Position numbers and translations under genes: made by a program. A stretch of 64,000 nucleotides of DNA. Source: Ridgeia piscesae. Lineage: Eukaryota > Annelida > Polychaeta > Sabellida > Siboglinidae. The stretch covers positions 338,501-402,500 of the forward strand of contig JAODUO010000044.1 of the NCBI GenBank assembly GCA_025642075.2, given 5' to 3'. Of this stretch, positions 49,980 through 62,975 are shown piece by piece (within the stretch, counting starts at the first letter, position 1; each line of letters begins with the position of its first letter). The notes below the pieces were generated by a model. It was not told the DNA's origin. It did not search any database and saw nothing but the letters and a program-made list of their open reading frames with translations.

Positions 49980-51840
49980 CCGACTTCCATATGAATAAAG
50001 TTCAATTAAATAAAATGTTAAGCGATAACAATTCATTTGTGTAATATCTAGTTCCGTCCAGTTCACTCAGTTTAGAAGCCCACTTAACTCTGTTCACGCA
50101 CCAATTTAATCTACATGCATGAATTCTTATTTTGTTTTGATATGTGTTAATCGGTTTGGAGAAACAGTATATTTTTAGTGTAGTCTGGGACGCGGTGAAA
50201 GCAACGCGTTGTCGTTGTGAGCTTTTGAGTAAGCTGCACTTGGCAGTTGCAATCTGTGGTAGCTTAGATGCCAGGAACTGTGGAGAGAAAAAAGTGCGGG
50301 ACTTATGTGTCATTTACACCTCATTTACACGGTGGTTTCTGCGCGACCGCTGCGTGCAGTTGTTTGTCGTTTCTGTGTGAATGCTTTGATGTCATCCTGC
50401 GTTACCCTGCCATATGCCAGTGCTGCGTTTTAGAACTGGAATGCAGTTAATGTGCATGGAAATAGATGTCATGCGACATGGTGTAAGATAGCTAGCTACC
50501 TGTGCACCAAACGACCCCACATCCTCCTGAAGTCTGTCTCGTGTGTTCTTGCATATCATGCACAAATTTATGTTGGTGTGTGTTACCAAATTTTTCTACC
50601 CAAGGCGAGACGGTAATTAAATACTGATTACGTTCATAGACATGGTGCATCTGAATAACAGATCTGCATTTGCAGTGCACGCTATACACAAGATCTAGTC
50701 TCAGACTATAAAATTGTTTTTATAAATACCTACAATTTTTTTCTTCAAAATGTTAGCCAATGTAATAGATGAGTTTTTCACCTGTATTTTAGCAGGTCCA
50801 CCTTTTAGCATACCATAATAGTAGTTAGCAGCTTAATTAAGTAAGTAATAGAAAGTGCCTGGTTGATTTGATGAGCGTCAGTCAACTATCTTTGTGTGAA
50901 TCCTGCTAAGTGTTGTCCATCTAACCATCTAATCCAGGCATCTCTGTGTACCTTTACATTGATCAGCATCTGATCAGATGTTTCTATCATGTTAACCACA
51001 ATACAGTGTCCTTCGTTGCATAATTAATTGGCCCCGTAATTAATTACCTGTGGGTAACGAGCAGTGAATTTCGCAGTACACTTGTAATGGATACACGGTG
51101 ACCTACAACTAAACACCAGGTCAAGTCTACACTTTTGCCACTGGGAGAGCATTTATGAACACTTCCTGGCCACACAAAGCCAGGTAGAATCAAAGTAATT
51201 TAAACACATCAACGTTATATCAACAGTAACTTATTGTGCCAATGTAAAGCTACAACAACATTCTAATGTGTAGTGACAAAGATGTATACAATACATACAT
51301 CCATCATTTGTGTGACGTTCGGATAGACAGGCGAGTACCGTAGCCTAAATACCTGTGTGTAGGGTCTAGACCAGAGTGAGGCAGGCTGGTGTGAAACCAG
51401 GGTGGCAGAAGGGCTTCTGGTTGGCCTAGAATCCCCGCCATACCAGCCACATTTAGCAGCCGCCGGCCAGCCGGCACCACTACCGTGCCGCCCACTTAGA
51501 CGCCATCAACGCACCGCGCGGTGCACAGCTACCACTGCAGCTACCGCCGTTACTGCTGCTGCAGGAACTGCATTGATTTGTCTGTCCTGGTTCTGCGTAG
51601 TGCATTTGTCTGGCCGTGGTGTGGCACTCACAGGCTGCTGTCACTGCCGCAGCCTGTCCCGACGAGCAGGCTTTCTTACATTCTCACCACCAGCCAGATG
51701 CTGAATAGCGTGCACGCATGCACGCACACATGCACACGCGTACGTGTTGAACCATGCCAGTCTCCGTGCGTGAGCCGACGAATGCATTGCTCCTGCAGAA
51801 GCCTGTGTCGTTGTTGGAATTATCCATTGTCGAGGACGTT
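49980..51840. other. Unique sequence upstream of the candidate right-hand gene
   Basis: AT-rich to about 51350, then GC- and CpG-richer from 51400 to 51700 (GCCGCCGGCC, CACCGCGCGG, repeated GCTGCTGCAGG-like words). The 100- to 108-codon plus frames at 51402-51847 reflect that composition; no domain was recognised. Confidence 0.45.
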
Positions 51841-52407
51841 TTGTTGATGTTCCGGATTAGCGGTTGACGTCCTGGATTACCGTTGACACTGTTGGAGTTA
51901 CCCACCTGCTGACGTGGGCGGATCATTCTGTTGACATTGTGAAGTTGACAGTTGATTGCGGATTACGTTTTGTTCATTCACAAAAGAGGAACTGTTGACA
52001 CTGTTAGTGTTACCAGTTGACACTCACTGGACCAGTTGACACTGTCACAGCTGAATGTTGACACTGACGGAAGTACTAGATGACACAGTCAAACTACAGA
52101 TTGACACAGTTGGATGAACAGAATGACACTGTCATATATTCCTGTTGACACTCTCAGAGCTACTAGCTGATACTTCAGGAGCTTACTGTTGATACTGTCA
52201 AGATCACTTGTTGATACTGCCACAACTACCTGTTGACACTGTCAATGCTGGCTGTTGACACTACCAGAGCTACATGTCAACACCATAAGAGTTACCTGTT
52301 AACGCTATTGGAGTCAGCAGTTGACAATTTTACAGCCACCTGTTGACACTAGTGGAGTCACTTGTTGACGTAATCGCTATAACTTGTTGACACTGTCAGA
52401 GCTAACG
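51841..52407 (+). repeat. Decayed 21-24-bp tandem repeat
   Basis: More than twenty imperfect units of the type CTGTTGACACTGTCAGAGCTAC, spaced 21-24 bases apart where readable and more irregular at the left. Substitutions (TTGATACT, GTTGACG, GTTAACGC) show it is old. It ends about 540 bases before the candidate start codon at 52951. Confidence 0.85.
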
Positions 52408-52789
52408 GATCTACCGTCACACCTGGAGTCAAAAACAGATGATTACCACTTGCCTGCTAATACCCAGCATTACGCAGGTAGACAGCTAATTACAGGTGAC
52501 ACAGCCAGTGTCCAGCTGTGCCTGTGTGAGTGCTGCTCACACACTGCTTCATTCCACATCTGTGACTGAAATCTCTTGTCAACTGCCAAGGTGACAACCT
52601 CTGGATGCCAACCGCACATTTACACCTGGATAACACGCTCACAGTCCGTATCATAAGCACCAACTCCAGTCTGTCTGTCACGCACAACTGGTCGTGATAG
52701 CGAACATTTCGCCAGATGTTTTGAGTTGGTCGCAGTTGTTTTGATTCAGGAGGATGTACAGCAGAATGGATTGCGTGCCAGGAAGTGAT

Positions 52790-52950
52790 AAAAGTTGCTC
52801 CGAAACAGGGCGGTCTCGGCGAAAATTTGCTTTCGACAATGTCGTGTGGGGCGAATGTTTGCTGTGAAACAATCGGAAGGCTCCGGAAGTGTTTGTCGCA
52901 AGTGAAGCGGCGGTCGTTCGGTGGAGTTATTGCGGTGGAGGCGCGGCAAT
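52790..52950 (+). promoter_or_regulatory. CpG-rich candidate promoter / 5' UTR
   Basis: About nineteen CpGs fall between roughly 52797 and 52970, far above the surrounding density. ETS-type sites occur (ATCGGAAGG near 52872, CCGGAAGT at 52883-52890), and the start codon lies in AATATGGCTGCC, close to a YY1 motif. No TATA box is evident. This is typical of a TATA-less animal promoter running straight into a first exon. Confidence 0.45.
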
Positions 52951-53050
52951 ATGGCTGCCGGGAGTATCGGATTGGTGTGTTATGTTGCCATCATAAGTTT
53001 CATTGGCATGAGCAGTTGTAAAGAGAAGTTTAACCAGAACATGGGCAAAG
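52951..53050 (+). CDS. Candidate first coding exon with signal peptide, partial
   Basis: An ATG at 52951 follows an in-frame TGA at 52903 and opens 33 codons plus one base. The exon ends AAAG|GTGAGT, a consensus donor with GT at 53051-53052, giving a phase 1 junction. The peptide begins MAAGSIGLVCYVAIISFIGM and continues SSCKEKFNQNMGK. A short polar start, a hydrophobic core of about 13 residues and small residues before the cysteine make a secretion signal likely, with cleavage near the SSC. A phase 1 intron just after a signal peptide is common in secreted or single-pass membrane proteins. The family cannot be recognised from this exon; later exons would lie downstream, perhaps outside the window. 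Read through the donor, the frame continues to 53286 without features. Upstream lies a CpG- and ETS-rich segment. Confidence 0.5.
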
Positions 53051-53056
53051 GTGAGT

Positions 53057-56000
53057 CGCGCTGTCACGTCATGTCGTTTATGCCACACACATTTATAAGG
53101 TGTAAGAAAAACGTATTCAGCGTTCAGTTTTTCTACCATTTTCTTTATAATATATATATAAGATGGTGTGGGCAATTGTTTGTGTATGCATACATATGCT
53201 TATACACAGTACACATGCACAGCTTCACATGCACAAATGTGCGCATTGTCACATGTGCACATGTGTGCGCACACAAACACAAATAAAGTTTACTTACACA
53301 CATAAACACATGCATACTAGCATGCACACATGCATGCATGAATACAAGAGAAACAAATAGGCCTAAAATTGTGTGTCTACTGATTTCACGATTCATTTTC
53401 CTAATTTCACGGTTATTTTCCTAATTTTACGGTTCATCTGCTAATTTGACGATTCATCTCCTAATTTTGTGATTCATCTCCCAGCTCCAAATAATCCATT
53501 AGTCCCGAGCTATAACAATACTTTTCCACAAATAAAATTTGCTTGGTACAGAAAGAGCTTTGCACTGACAGAGATGCAGTCGGGAAATTAAAATTATTGT
53601 TGGCTACGTTCAACTATCGCGCCTGACGCAGTCGCTGTACTATATATAGGATATCGATCTGCCATGTGCAGTGATTGGATGTGTTTTCTGCAGCAAGAAG
53701 TTGAGCACATTACTCTAATTATTGGTGTCTGTGAAGAGAAAGTGCTCTCTCTCAGTTCCAAATCTCCATCTCTATAAATGGCAAACTGCATTAAGGGTGC
53801 TGGCTATGAGAAATGATCTCGTACAAAATGTAAGCACAAAGTCGTAGCAGTTCAGCGAAGAAGATAAAACGATGTCTGTTCATGCAAGCATCACTCAATG
53901 ATCCTTTTCATCTTCCCGAATGACAGGTTTAAGAATGTACTCAAAGCATGTCCATAGCTATTTTGGTAATGCATTTATGAAGTAGTACGTGTTGTAATGT
54001 TTCATGTGATGTAACGTATTTGCATGCAGACTCTGTCACGTTTGTTTCGAACGTTAACATACACTGTACGTTGTTGTGCAACTAGCCTAGCATCCTGTAA
54101 GTACAGTTATTGGTGTTATGTTTAGCACAAGTGCGGAATACTCAACGAGAGTAACAATAACATAAGCACGACCAGTTTCAACCTTGATCACAACAAGTTC
54201 GAGACGGCTTGTCACACCAGTAACTGATATCGAATTACACGTAGGCTTCAAAATAATGACTGTACCACAGTGTATTCGCCTTTGGGCATTAACCGACAAT
54301 GTTGCATGTCCTTAGTTCCCCCTGTAGTCTGTCACAACATGGCTTTAGGTAATTACTGGGTATAGTTACTGGTGGCTTGGCTGTCTTAATTGCATAGCTT
54401 TAATTAATGAGCATCAGCTGATAACCATCCTGTCTTCTGGAGAACGGCCTATACTGATCTGGCAACAGTTGCTGTTGGCAAGAATCCGCTCTCAGTTCTC
54501 TCTACTCTCAGTCATAATATTGTTGTGCCAGGGGTGATTTCACAGGGCATTTAAATTGGATCTCATGGTCTGTAAACTTGATCCCAGGCACCGACGTTTA
54601 TGACTTTCCTTACATGTTGTTAGGTTTATTAGACTGGTTGATTCTAGCGATTTCTCTACAAGTGGCATGTATGTAAATGTAACAGATGAAAAATAGTACT
54701 TTGACTGTGAAATCCATTAAACGATATTATTGTAGCAACTTTCCTGCAAACTTTGCAGCTTGTAGGCATTAGAACAATTGCTGCTGATAGACGGGCAGAC
54801 TTGTCAGTCTCCCGTGCATTTAAAATGACATGCTTCATTAAGGATGAAAACTGTGAAATTTGTCGCCATGGATGCATGCACACGAATACACAAGCACCAC
54901 GGTGTGGTGGGTACTGATGTCGATGACATCAAAGGGTCCTTGCGTCAACAGCTGTCAAGTCTGGCACACTTACTTGCCACAAGAGAACTTGGAGACACTG
55001 GCTGGTGACATGAATCATTAATCAGCATGCATAAATCATGCTAGGGCCATGTCGTCTCCACTGGAAACTCACCGAGAGGTTTCATGTTTGCCTGCATGTG
55101 CAAGGTGACGCTATTTAATAATGCATTCGTGGTATGCGGTATTCTTGAGAAGTTGATTTTTTTGCAAGTTGGTGTAAATCATTAAGCGCTAATTCCTCTA
55201 GAAGTCGGTCAAAGTGTCTGACAACTCGTTCTATTAAGTACCACCTGTGACACGCTCATTTTTTCCCCTAATCTTCTTCGCTTTTTATGTAATCCTACTT
55301 TTCGACACTTTCTTATGTCGTTGTTTTCATAAGATCATACTCAGATATGCCTGTTTCATATATTTATTAACATTTTTATTTATGATGTAGTATTTCTAAA
55401 AAATTTATTCTAATTTGTTTTATAAATTTAAGCACTGATTTTATTTCAGTTTAATATGGTAGTTTCCTTAATTTAATCTTTATGTTTGATGTATTTCACT
55501 TTTTTCACATTGTATTTAATTTAATTTTTTTTATTTTAAAGTATGTGCTTCTGATAAGTTGTTTTATAAATTCATTGTAACCAGTTTTCGTGTATTTTTT
55601 ACATGAAAGGGTATCATTGTTAGCCCCTCTGAGCAGGTGTTTTAGCCAGAGGCTTCAAATATTTAATGACAATATTTTCACCCTTTTTCTGAATCCTCAC
55701 CTTCATTTCCCCACTAATCCCACTCTTCTAACTCCATATTTTCTCTTCCCAGCTCATCTTCCCACATTTCCCAGTCTCAGTACACTTCCTCCACCAGTTG
55801 TGAAGTCATGGTGGAAACGATTCAACTCAGTCCATGTTTGCCATCAAATCAGCAGGGCCAGATCGTGTTAAAAACATATGTCCATTAATCAATACTGTGC
55901 ATGCTAATTAACTTTACACTGGCCAAGCTCGGTGTTGTTTTCTGAGAACTGCACGTTTTTGTCACGCCGAGCTGTCGCAGACAATAGCCACACCGAAAAA

Positions 56001-57145
56001 CTACTCAAGGTTTAATTATCTGCCCGTTTGGCTACACAAATGCCAATCGTGGTATGAACTTGGTTTTCAATTCGCGGTTTACATGCAAGTTTCTTGCATA
56101 AGCGGAGTGGAAGGCAGAAGGTGTAAGTAGTCGACCCGTCAGTAGACGCTGATAAGATAAGAGATAAGTGCTTTATTTGCAGCTGGAATTTTTTTCGCTA
56201 TATCACGTAATCGTGAGCTAGAAAATAAGATTAAAGTGCCAGCCATGGGGTTGTCTTAAAACCCTGGGGCACAAGAATATGATTACACCAGTAAGAAAGT
56301 AGAACTTGTGTATCATTAGACCAAAGCTACATACAAACACATTTTTTATATCTTAAAACGTCGGTATGTGTGCTCCTAGGTAGTTAATATTTAATATTAT
56401 AGTCTTGGGACTATAATGCAACTGTGCTAAAGGCACGCTGCTAGCCAAATTGTATTTAGCTGTTTTATTAAGCTCACAGTAACGTCCATGATTTGAAAGT
56501 ATCCACGCGCATCGACTGTTCAAATCGTAAACAAAACATCCAGTTTCAAAACGAATGTTATTGGCAATGCAAGCCAGATTTACCACAATACCCCTTCGTG
56601 TTTAACATCCTCTGGTCTAGGCACAATTCCACATACATAAGGAGACATCCACCTGCAAGTCAGGGCAACGTGAAGAGAATGTTGGGACATTGCTGAATAA
56701 AAAAGTTATTAAAAAATAAACTGGATATCACCATTTCTGCGATCACTTAGATGCATTTGTATGTGAATAATACTCAGCTTTGCTTACTTTATATGAGTTT
56801 ATTCACAGTCTCACCAATGTAGCATACAAGCTAATTGTGTATGACTGTTGGCTGTTAACTATGATGCATCACTTTGGGAAGGTTGTACACTGTATGTATT
56901 TATGACATCTGATAGATAGGGACGGTGTCATTTTCTAAATGTTACAGTCTTGGTGAGTCACCTACACCCTATTTATGTCACCAACTCAGACTATAATTAT
57001 ATGTGTGCACATTATCAATCACAGATGACACTAATTGAAGAACAGGTTGCACCTTGTGTGGTGCATTTCAAGGGCAATGTAACAGTGAGAATTAGCATAG
57101 AGTGTGTTGATGTGTTGTATCCTGCAGGAACACTTCCCACATGAA
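53057..57145 (+). other. Probable first intron of the right-hand candidate gene
   Basis: No convincing second exon. It contains a CA/CATGTG-rich stretch at 53185-53340, the 5 x 20-bp repeat at 53381-53480, and a very T-rich stretch at 55320-55560. A pyrimidine tract ending TTCCCAG near 55751 lacks a following donor. Confidence 0.4.
53381..53480 (+). repeat. 20-bp minisatellite, exactly five copies
   Basis: Units start at 53381, 53401, 53421, 53441 and 53461, for example CTAATTTGACGATTCATCTC. They are diverged at several positions but keep exact 20-base spacing. Confidence 0.92.
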
Positions 57146-57146
57146 A

Positions 57147-58590
57147 TGGACCATGAACTATGATGGACCATGAACTATGATGGACCATGAACTACCATGG
57201 ACCGTGAACTAACCATGGACCATGAACTGTGATGGACCATGAACTACCATGGACCGTGAACTAACCATGGACCATGAACTATGATGGACCATGAACTACC
57301 ATGGACCGTGAACTAACCATGGACCATGAACTATGATGGACCATGAACTACCATGGACCATGAACTACCATGGACCATGAACTATGATGGACCATGAACT
57401 ACCATGGACCATGAACTATGATGGACCATGAACTACCATGGACCGTGAACTAACCATGGACCATGAACTATGATGGACCATGAACTACCATGGACCGTGA
57501 ACTAACCATGGACCATGAACTATGATGGACCATGAACTACCATGGACCGTGAACTAACCATGGACCATGAACTATGATGGACCATGAACTACCATGGACC
57601 ATGAACTATGATGGACCATGAACTACCATGGACCATGAACTACCATGGACCATGAACTACGATGGACCATGAACTACCATGGACCATGAACTACCATGCA
57701 CCGTGAACTAACCATGGACCGTGAACTACCATGGACCGTGAACTACCATGGACCATGAACTACCATGGACCGTGAACTAACCATGGACCATGAACTACCA
57801 CAAATTGGACCGTGAACTACCATGGACCATGAACTACCATGGACCATGAACTAACCATGGACCGTGAACTACCAAAAATTGGACCGTGTACTACCATGGA
57901 CCATGAACTACCATGGAACATGAACTACCATGGAACATGAGCTACCATGGACCATGAACTACCATGGACCATGAACTAACCATGGTCCGTGAACTAACCA
58001 TGGACCGTGAACTACCATGGAACATGAACTACCATTGACCATGAACTACCATGGAACATGAGCTACCATGGACCATGAACTACCATTGACCATGAACTAC
58101 CATGGACCATGAACTAACCATGGACCGTGAACTACCCATGGACCGTGAACTACCATGGACCGTGAACTACCATGGACCGTGAACTACCATGGACCATGAA
58201 CACCATGGACCATGAACTACCATGGAACGTGAACTACCATGGACTATGAACTACCATGGAACATCACCATGGACCATGAAGTACCATGGACCATGAACTA
58301 CCATGGAACATGAACTACCATGGAACATGAGCTACCATGGACCATGAACTACCATTGACCATGAACTACCAAGGAACGTGAACTACCATAGACTATGAAC
58401 TACCATGGAACATCACCATGGACCATGAAGTACCATGGACCATGAACTACCATGGACCATGAACTACCATGGAACGTGAACTACCATGGACCATGAACTA
58501 CCATGGAACGTGAACTACCATGGACTATGAACTACCATGGAACATCACCATGGACCATGAAGTACCATGGACCATGAACTACCATGGTCA
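57147..58590 (+). repeat. 17-bp minisatellite with 52-bp higher-order unit
   Basis: The monomer is ATGGACCATGAACTACC, with GACCGTGAACTAACC and GAACTATG variants. In the left third (about 57190-57600) three variants alternate as a 52-bp higher-order unit; further right the order is looser, with AACATGAGC, AACGTG and AACATCACC variants and a repeated block around 58255-58580. Almost every unit contains ACCATGG. About 80 monomers are present. The plus frame from each ATG closes after 14 codons, so no long frame exists. Confidence 0.97.
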
Positions 58591-58748
58591 TGACCACAGT
58601 AGACCATGTTTTGATAAATGGCACCATGGTCAGTGAACAAATGGCTTCCCTGGCTGACCTTGTGAAATGACACAGCTTCAATTTCTTGTAACTAAGCACA
58701 TGATAGTTCTTGTTTCACCATCGTCCATTTCATGTGTGCCATCGTGGT

Positions 58749-58913
58749 ATGGCCCGTGGGGATCCTATGTTTTACCAGTTTTTTTATCAGGATCGTTGCT
58801 TTCGATACATGATGAACGAATTCCTTGACGCAAACACAGTTTTGACCACATACCAATTATCGGACTCAAATAAGCCAAAGGCATTCTTGTCCACCCGTCA
58901 CGTTGGATGAGTA
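58749..58913 (+). CDS. Small ORF of unknown nature
   Basis: From the ATG at 58749 the frame reads MARGDPMFYQFFYQDRCFRY and continues to TRHVG before a stop (54 codons), with varied codons and an ordinary composition. It lies right after the 17-bp minisatellite. No splice signals or domain were recognised. It may be a fragment of an old exon or mobile element, or chance. Confidence 0.15.
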
Positions 58914-59299
58914 AAACCCATTTTGGAGAGGTAAAAAATTATGATCAAAAAAGGTCTTAAAGAATCATAGGTATTGTCAGTCATGCTTTGAAAATGGGTG
59001 TCACACGTGTGTGTTCGTAGTTTATTTAAGGTCATAACACATATCGACTGGCTTGTGTGAGCTACATGCACGTATCCAGACTTGTGACTGGTGAAGCTCT
59101 GTGTTACCTTAGAAATAGGCTTTGTACTGGAAAAGTGGTGTTTATTTTTTAAACAAGCCAAATTTGTACGAGTCACTGCAGTGAATAAACATCTACAATG
59201 TTGACGACGAATACTTTTAAAATGTATCCACAACATTCATCAAATTCTTTCCATAACTCTCTCTGTCCACTGCACAAATAGTGCTACGCTGCAGAGTGA

Positions 59300-59485
59300 A
59301 TGTACTCAGGTGTGGCCTCCCTGCCACATTACGGCGAGACGTTTGGCAAATCAGACCAGCGGAAGGATTCCGACAAAGTGAAAAACAACCAGCGCTGTTG
59401 GCTTCAAGCTCAGATTTATCTCGCTGTTACACCTGCAATTTGTCGGCAGCGTTCTCCTAATTGGTTTCGGCCATGTTATGCTGAG
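59300..59485 (+). CDS. Candidate exon with consensus-like donor, unknown protein
   Basis: An open segment encodes residues such as GVASLPHYGETFGKSDQRKD and ends PNWFRPCYAE at CTGAG|GTGAGAG (GT at 59486-59487). It could start at the ATG 59300, which directly follows an in-frame TGA, or be an internal exon after CTCAG at 59309, although that acceptor has a poor pyrimidine tract. It is locally GC-richer than its flanks. If real it might belong to the plus-strand gene starting at 52951, but nothing links them. Confidence 0.2.
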
Positions 59486-62400
59486 GTGAGAGAGAGGTGA
59501 TGCCATTGTAAGAATGACTGTATGACATCATTGAAATGTTCTAGATAGCCGTGAGACACCATTGATTTTTACTGTGTCGTTCTTTAATCTTTGCTAATTG
59601 CCCATCACGGCATTATAAGTGAGTGTCCGCAGAGTTGGAGTGACGGTGACTCTGACCGTCTTTGCACCTCTCTTCGGGGACCGTCGCAAGAAGATTGTGG
59701 TTGCGTCAATGTTTTGTCGGATCTGGTGTATCAGGGATGGCAAAGATTTTGTATGTGACGTAATTCGTGGTGAGATTTTATGTTAATTTATCTGCATCGA
59801 GCGTGTGCAAGAGAGGCCAATGTCACTGTGGTGCAATATCCCACTTTCAGCCAATGTCATGCCAATGCCAATTCTCTGACAGTTCAATCACCACTGGCAG
59901 TTTCAGTCTGTCTCACACTTACAGCTCAATAGCCACTGTTTGGTGTTGTGTATTTTTATGTCAAAACATTGCATTTTTTGTGTTTAATTCTTGTAATTCA
60001 AAAATTATTGTTTGGTTTTGTCTCATTCTTATAACCGATGCAATAACAAACCATTGTTTGGAACATTTGTCACCACTTACTTCGTTAAGTAAAAACACAG
60101 AACAGGCCAGAACATGTAAATATTGAACTAAGTAATTACTGGTGTCTTTTCATAATTATGTAACAGGCCAATTTGTAGAAAACTAATTAGAAATAGGCAT
60201 ATGGACATGGTGCCTGAGAGGATTGGTTGATTGACATAACAATTTACTGACAATACAAAAGTCAGCAAATTAATATTTAGGTTAAAGTGATTGATTGACG
60301 TTGCCTGGTGACAGTTCTTATAATTAATTAATCATATTGTGCTATCACTGTCTTCATCATTACAATGATAACAGTATTAACGTTATCTTTGTATCATTAA
60401 TTTTACATGATGTTACATCGGAGCATTCATTTGTAGTTTCACAAATGCTAATCCTGGAGATAATAAATTGAAGAATTACACGTAAATCAGTATATTTCAC
60501 ATCCACTATATTACGCCTTTACTACATCAAGGGAACCTGTAATTTATTTTTGCTACAAAATTAAAAGCCAGAGCACTTCGTAAAAGACACCTTTTGCAAG
60601 TGCTACAATGCTAATCTAATCAGTCTGGGTGTCCTGTTATTAAATTTTGTCCTTCACAGAAATGTAAAAATAGATGGTGTTTTTGTGTGTGCCATATGTC
60701 TGTGCACATGTACATGCCGTCTGTCTCTCATGTCTGCCCACGCGTCTTAAAAGGATATTAATGAATTTGGCAGAACAGCCATTTTGTTACATGTTCGTTC
60801 GGGTGCTATGTAAAAGTACGCATATTTGTTAGGTTACCAATGAAAGGAATATTCCGAGTCGGTATCATCGATGCCTTATGGATACAGTGGGTATCACCTT
60901 GAAAGTGCTTGAATGCCTGTTTCGGATTGAACAGTGTATTGTTTGAAAAATGTCATAACAGCTGTATCTGTTTTGGCAATATCAGCTTTTAAACAATGTA
61001 CCGAAATTTTTATTTTAAGCACCATGTTTTGGAACATCTGTTATTGTTTGGAGTCCAAATACAAAATGTCCATTATGACTGCATGTTTTCAGATATACAC
61101 ACAAAGAATTGTTTTCCATACCTTTTTTGTCAGCTAACAATTAGACTATTGTTACATGTCGAAATGCTTCCAGTCATTACCATCAAAACTAGTTTTTACG
61201 TTGTCTGTATCAAAATGTTTAATCTTCCGTTGGGATAGTTGAAACATAATAATAAAAACCTTTATGAAGTGCCATAAGTCTGTAGATGAAACATCCATTC
61301 GGAGGCGCTATTTGATCAAATCTGGCTGGGTAATAGTAATACCAAATTTAAATTAAACCATAAAAATAAATAATTATAAAAATGATTGAAGTTGGCTAAA
61401 ACTTGGCACAAATGCATGTGTACACAACAATTATAAACACAATAGATACATAGCAAGAAATGTAATAAATGGTGAAACATTTATTAGAAGGTTTCAAGCA
61501 TCCATAACTTCCCTTGATCTAGAGAAGTGGTTTACATGATAGGAACTGATGTCGTTGAAAAGCTGAAATGCCCCTTTAACACTGTGTTCATTATGTCCAT
61601 GTCACCGAATGGGCCTAAATATAACCTAGCTGTCATGTTTTCTCAGATGTTTACGATACCATCCTGTTTTGCTCCTTGCCATAACTCATTGGCTAATATT
61701 AGCAAATCTACACTACCTGGAATGCGTAATCAAATTTATTGATTCAAGTCTGACGAATTCAGAAATGACAGCATGACATCGATGTTGAGGTTTTGGTCTG
61801 GAGAAGAGCAAAAAATGGCCCAGAATACCAGATTAAACACCAGCGAGACACGTATAGATGCAATTACTCGCCATTGCTCACCTGAACCTCACTAAAGGTC
61901 ATCAAGAGGTATCACTTACAGTTACCTACACCACATGACTTCTGATGGCTCAACTTCCAGTGCGTCATGTAACGCCAGGTGATGTTAACTGTCTCCATAG
62001 TCCTGCCATTCACAAACCAGACCCTTTTTGAGTCAGTTGCTTGCGTTAGCTTTTTAATAAAGATTGAAAATTGAAATCGTGATGAATGGTGGCAGTTTTG
62101 TAATGAATAGTTTCTAGATTGCATCATCTGTAATAAAGGCAGAAAAAAGTGGGTACCACGTGGAGGTAAATGGGTAAATATGTTTAGGTGGTCTTTGCTG
62201 CTATGTTATGTATATCAGCGTGTACATTTGTACGAGCCCGAGTGCACTTATGTGAGTCAGGCAGTGTCAAGGGTTTCAAAGAATGAGAATGCATGAAATT
62301 CCCACGACTAAAACAGCTTCTTGTGAAAGCATCAACTGAATGAAATGACTGTCGTCATGTGTTCGATCCTGAGGGAAATTAAGTAAATATTATCTGCATG

Positions 62401-62975
62401 CATTTCTGTATCAGTTGTGTATTTTCGTCATCAGCTCAAATGCACGAAGCTGAAACTAGGTTAATTCATGTCGCATCCAGTCCCGTTGTGTTTTAGATGA
62501 AATAAGCAGTAGCAGGTGCACTGGCCGTGAGACTTGGGCATCATTAGTTTAACTTCCACTGACCGAGGCGCAGTAATTTAATATTTACTTGTCTTTTAGT
62601 GTTAAAATTACCAGCTTCCCTGCAGTTGGGTGTTAACTACCCTGTGATTGTTTCATGTAATATAATTTCATCAGCGTTGATAGGTTAATCTCCGTGATCA
62701 AGATGTGTTTATGGGTTCAACACGTACAACGCAGTCTCTAATGATGGGATGTACATCATTATTGTTCTTATTTCCCCAGAGACTATCATCCTTCCATCAA
62801 ATTCAACCTTGTCATTATAAACATGTCAGATTTCCAGATTTTCCAGCACATGACCTGTTGCCTAGCAAACATGTTTCAGATTGTTTGTCAAAACATCAAA
62901 AATGGTCGTCAGACACATGGAGCGATTGTGTGTTTTATCGCGTATGTTGTTGACATCCTGGTCTGAAGTGTTTTT

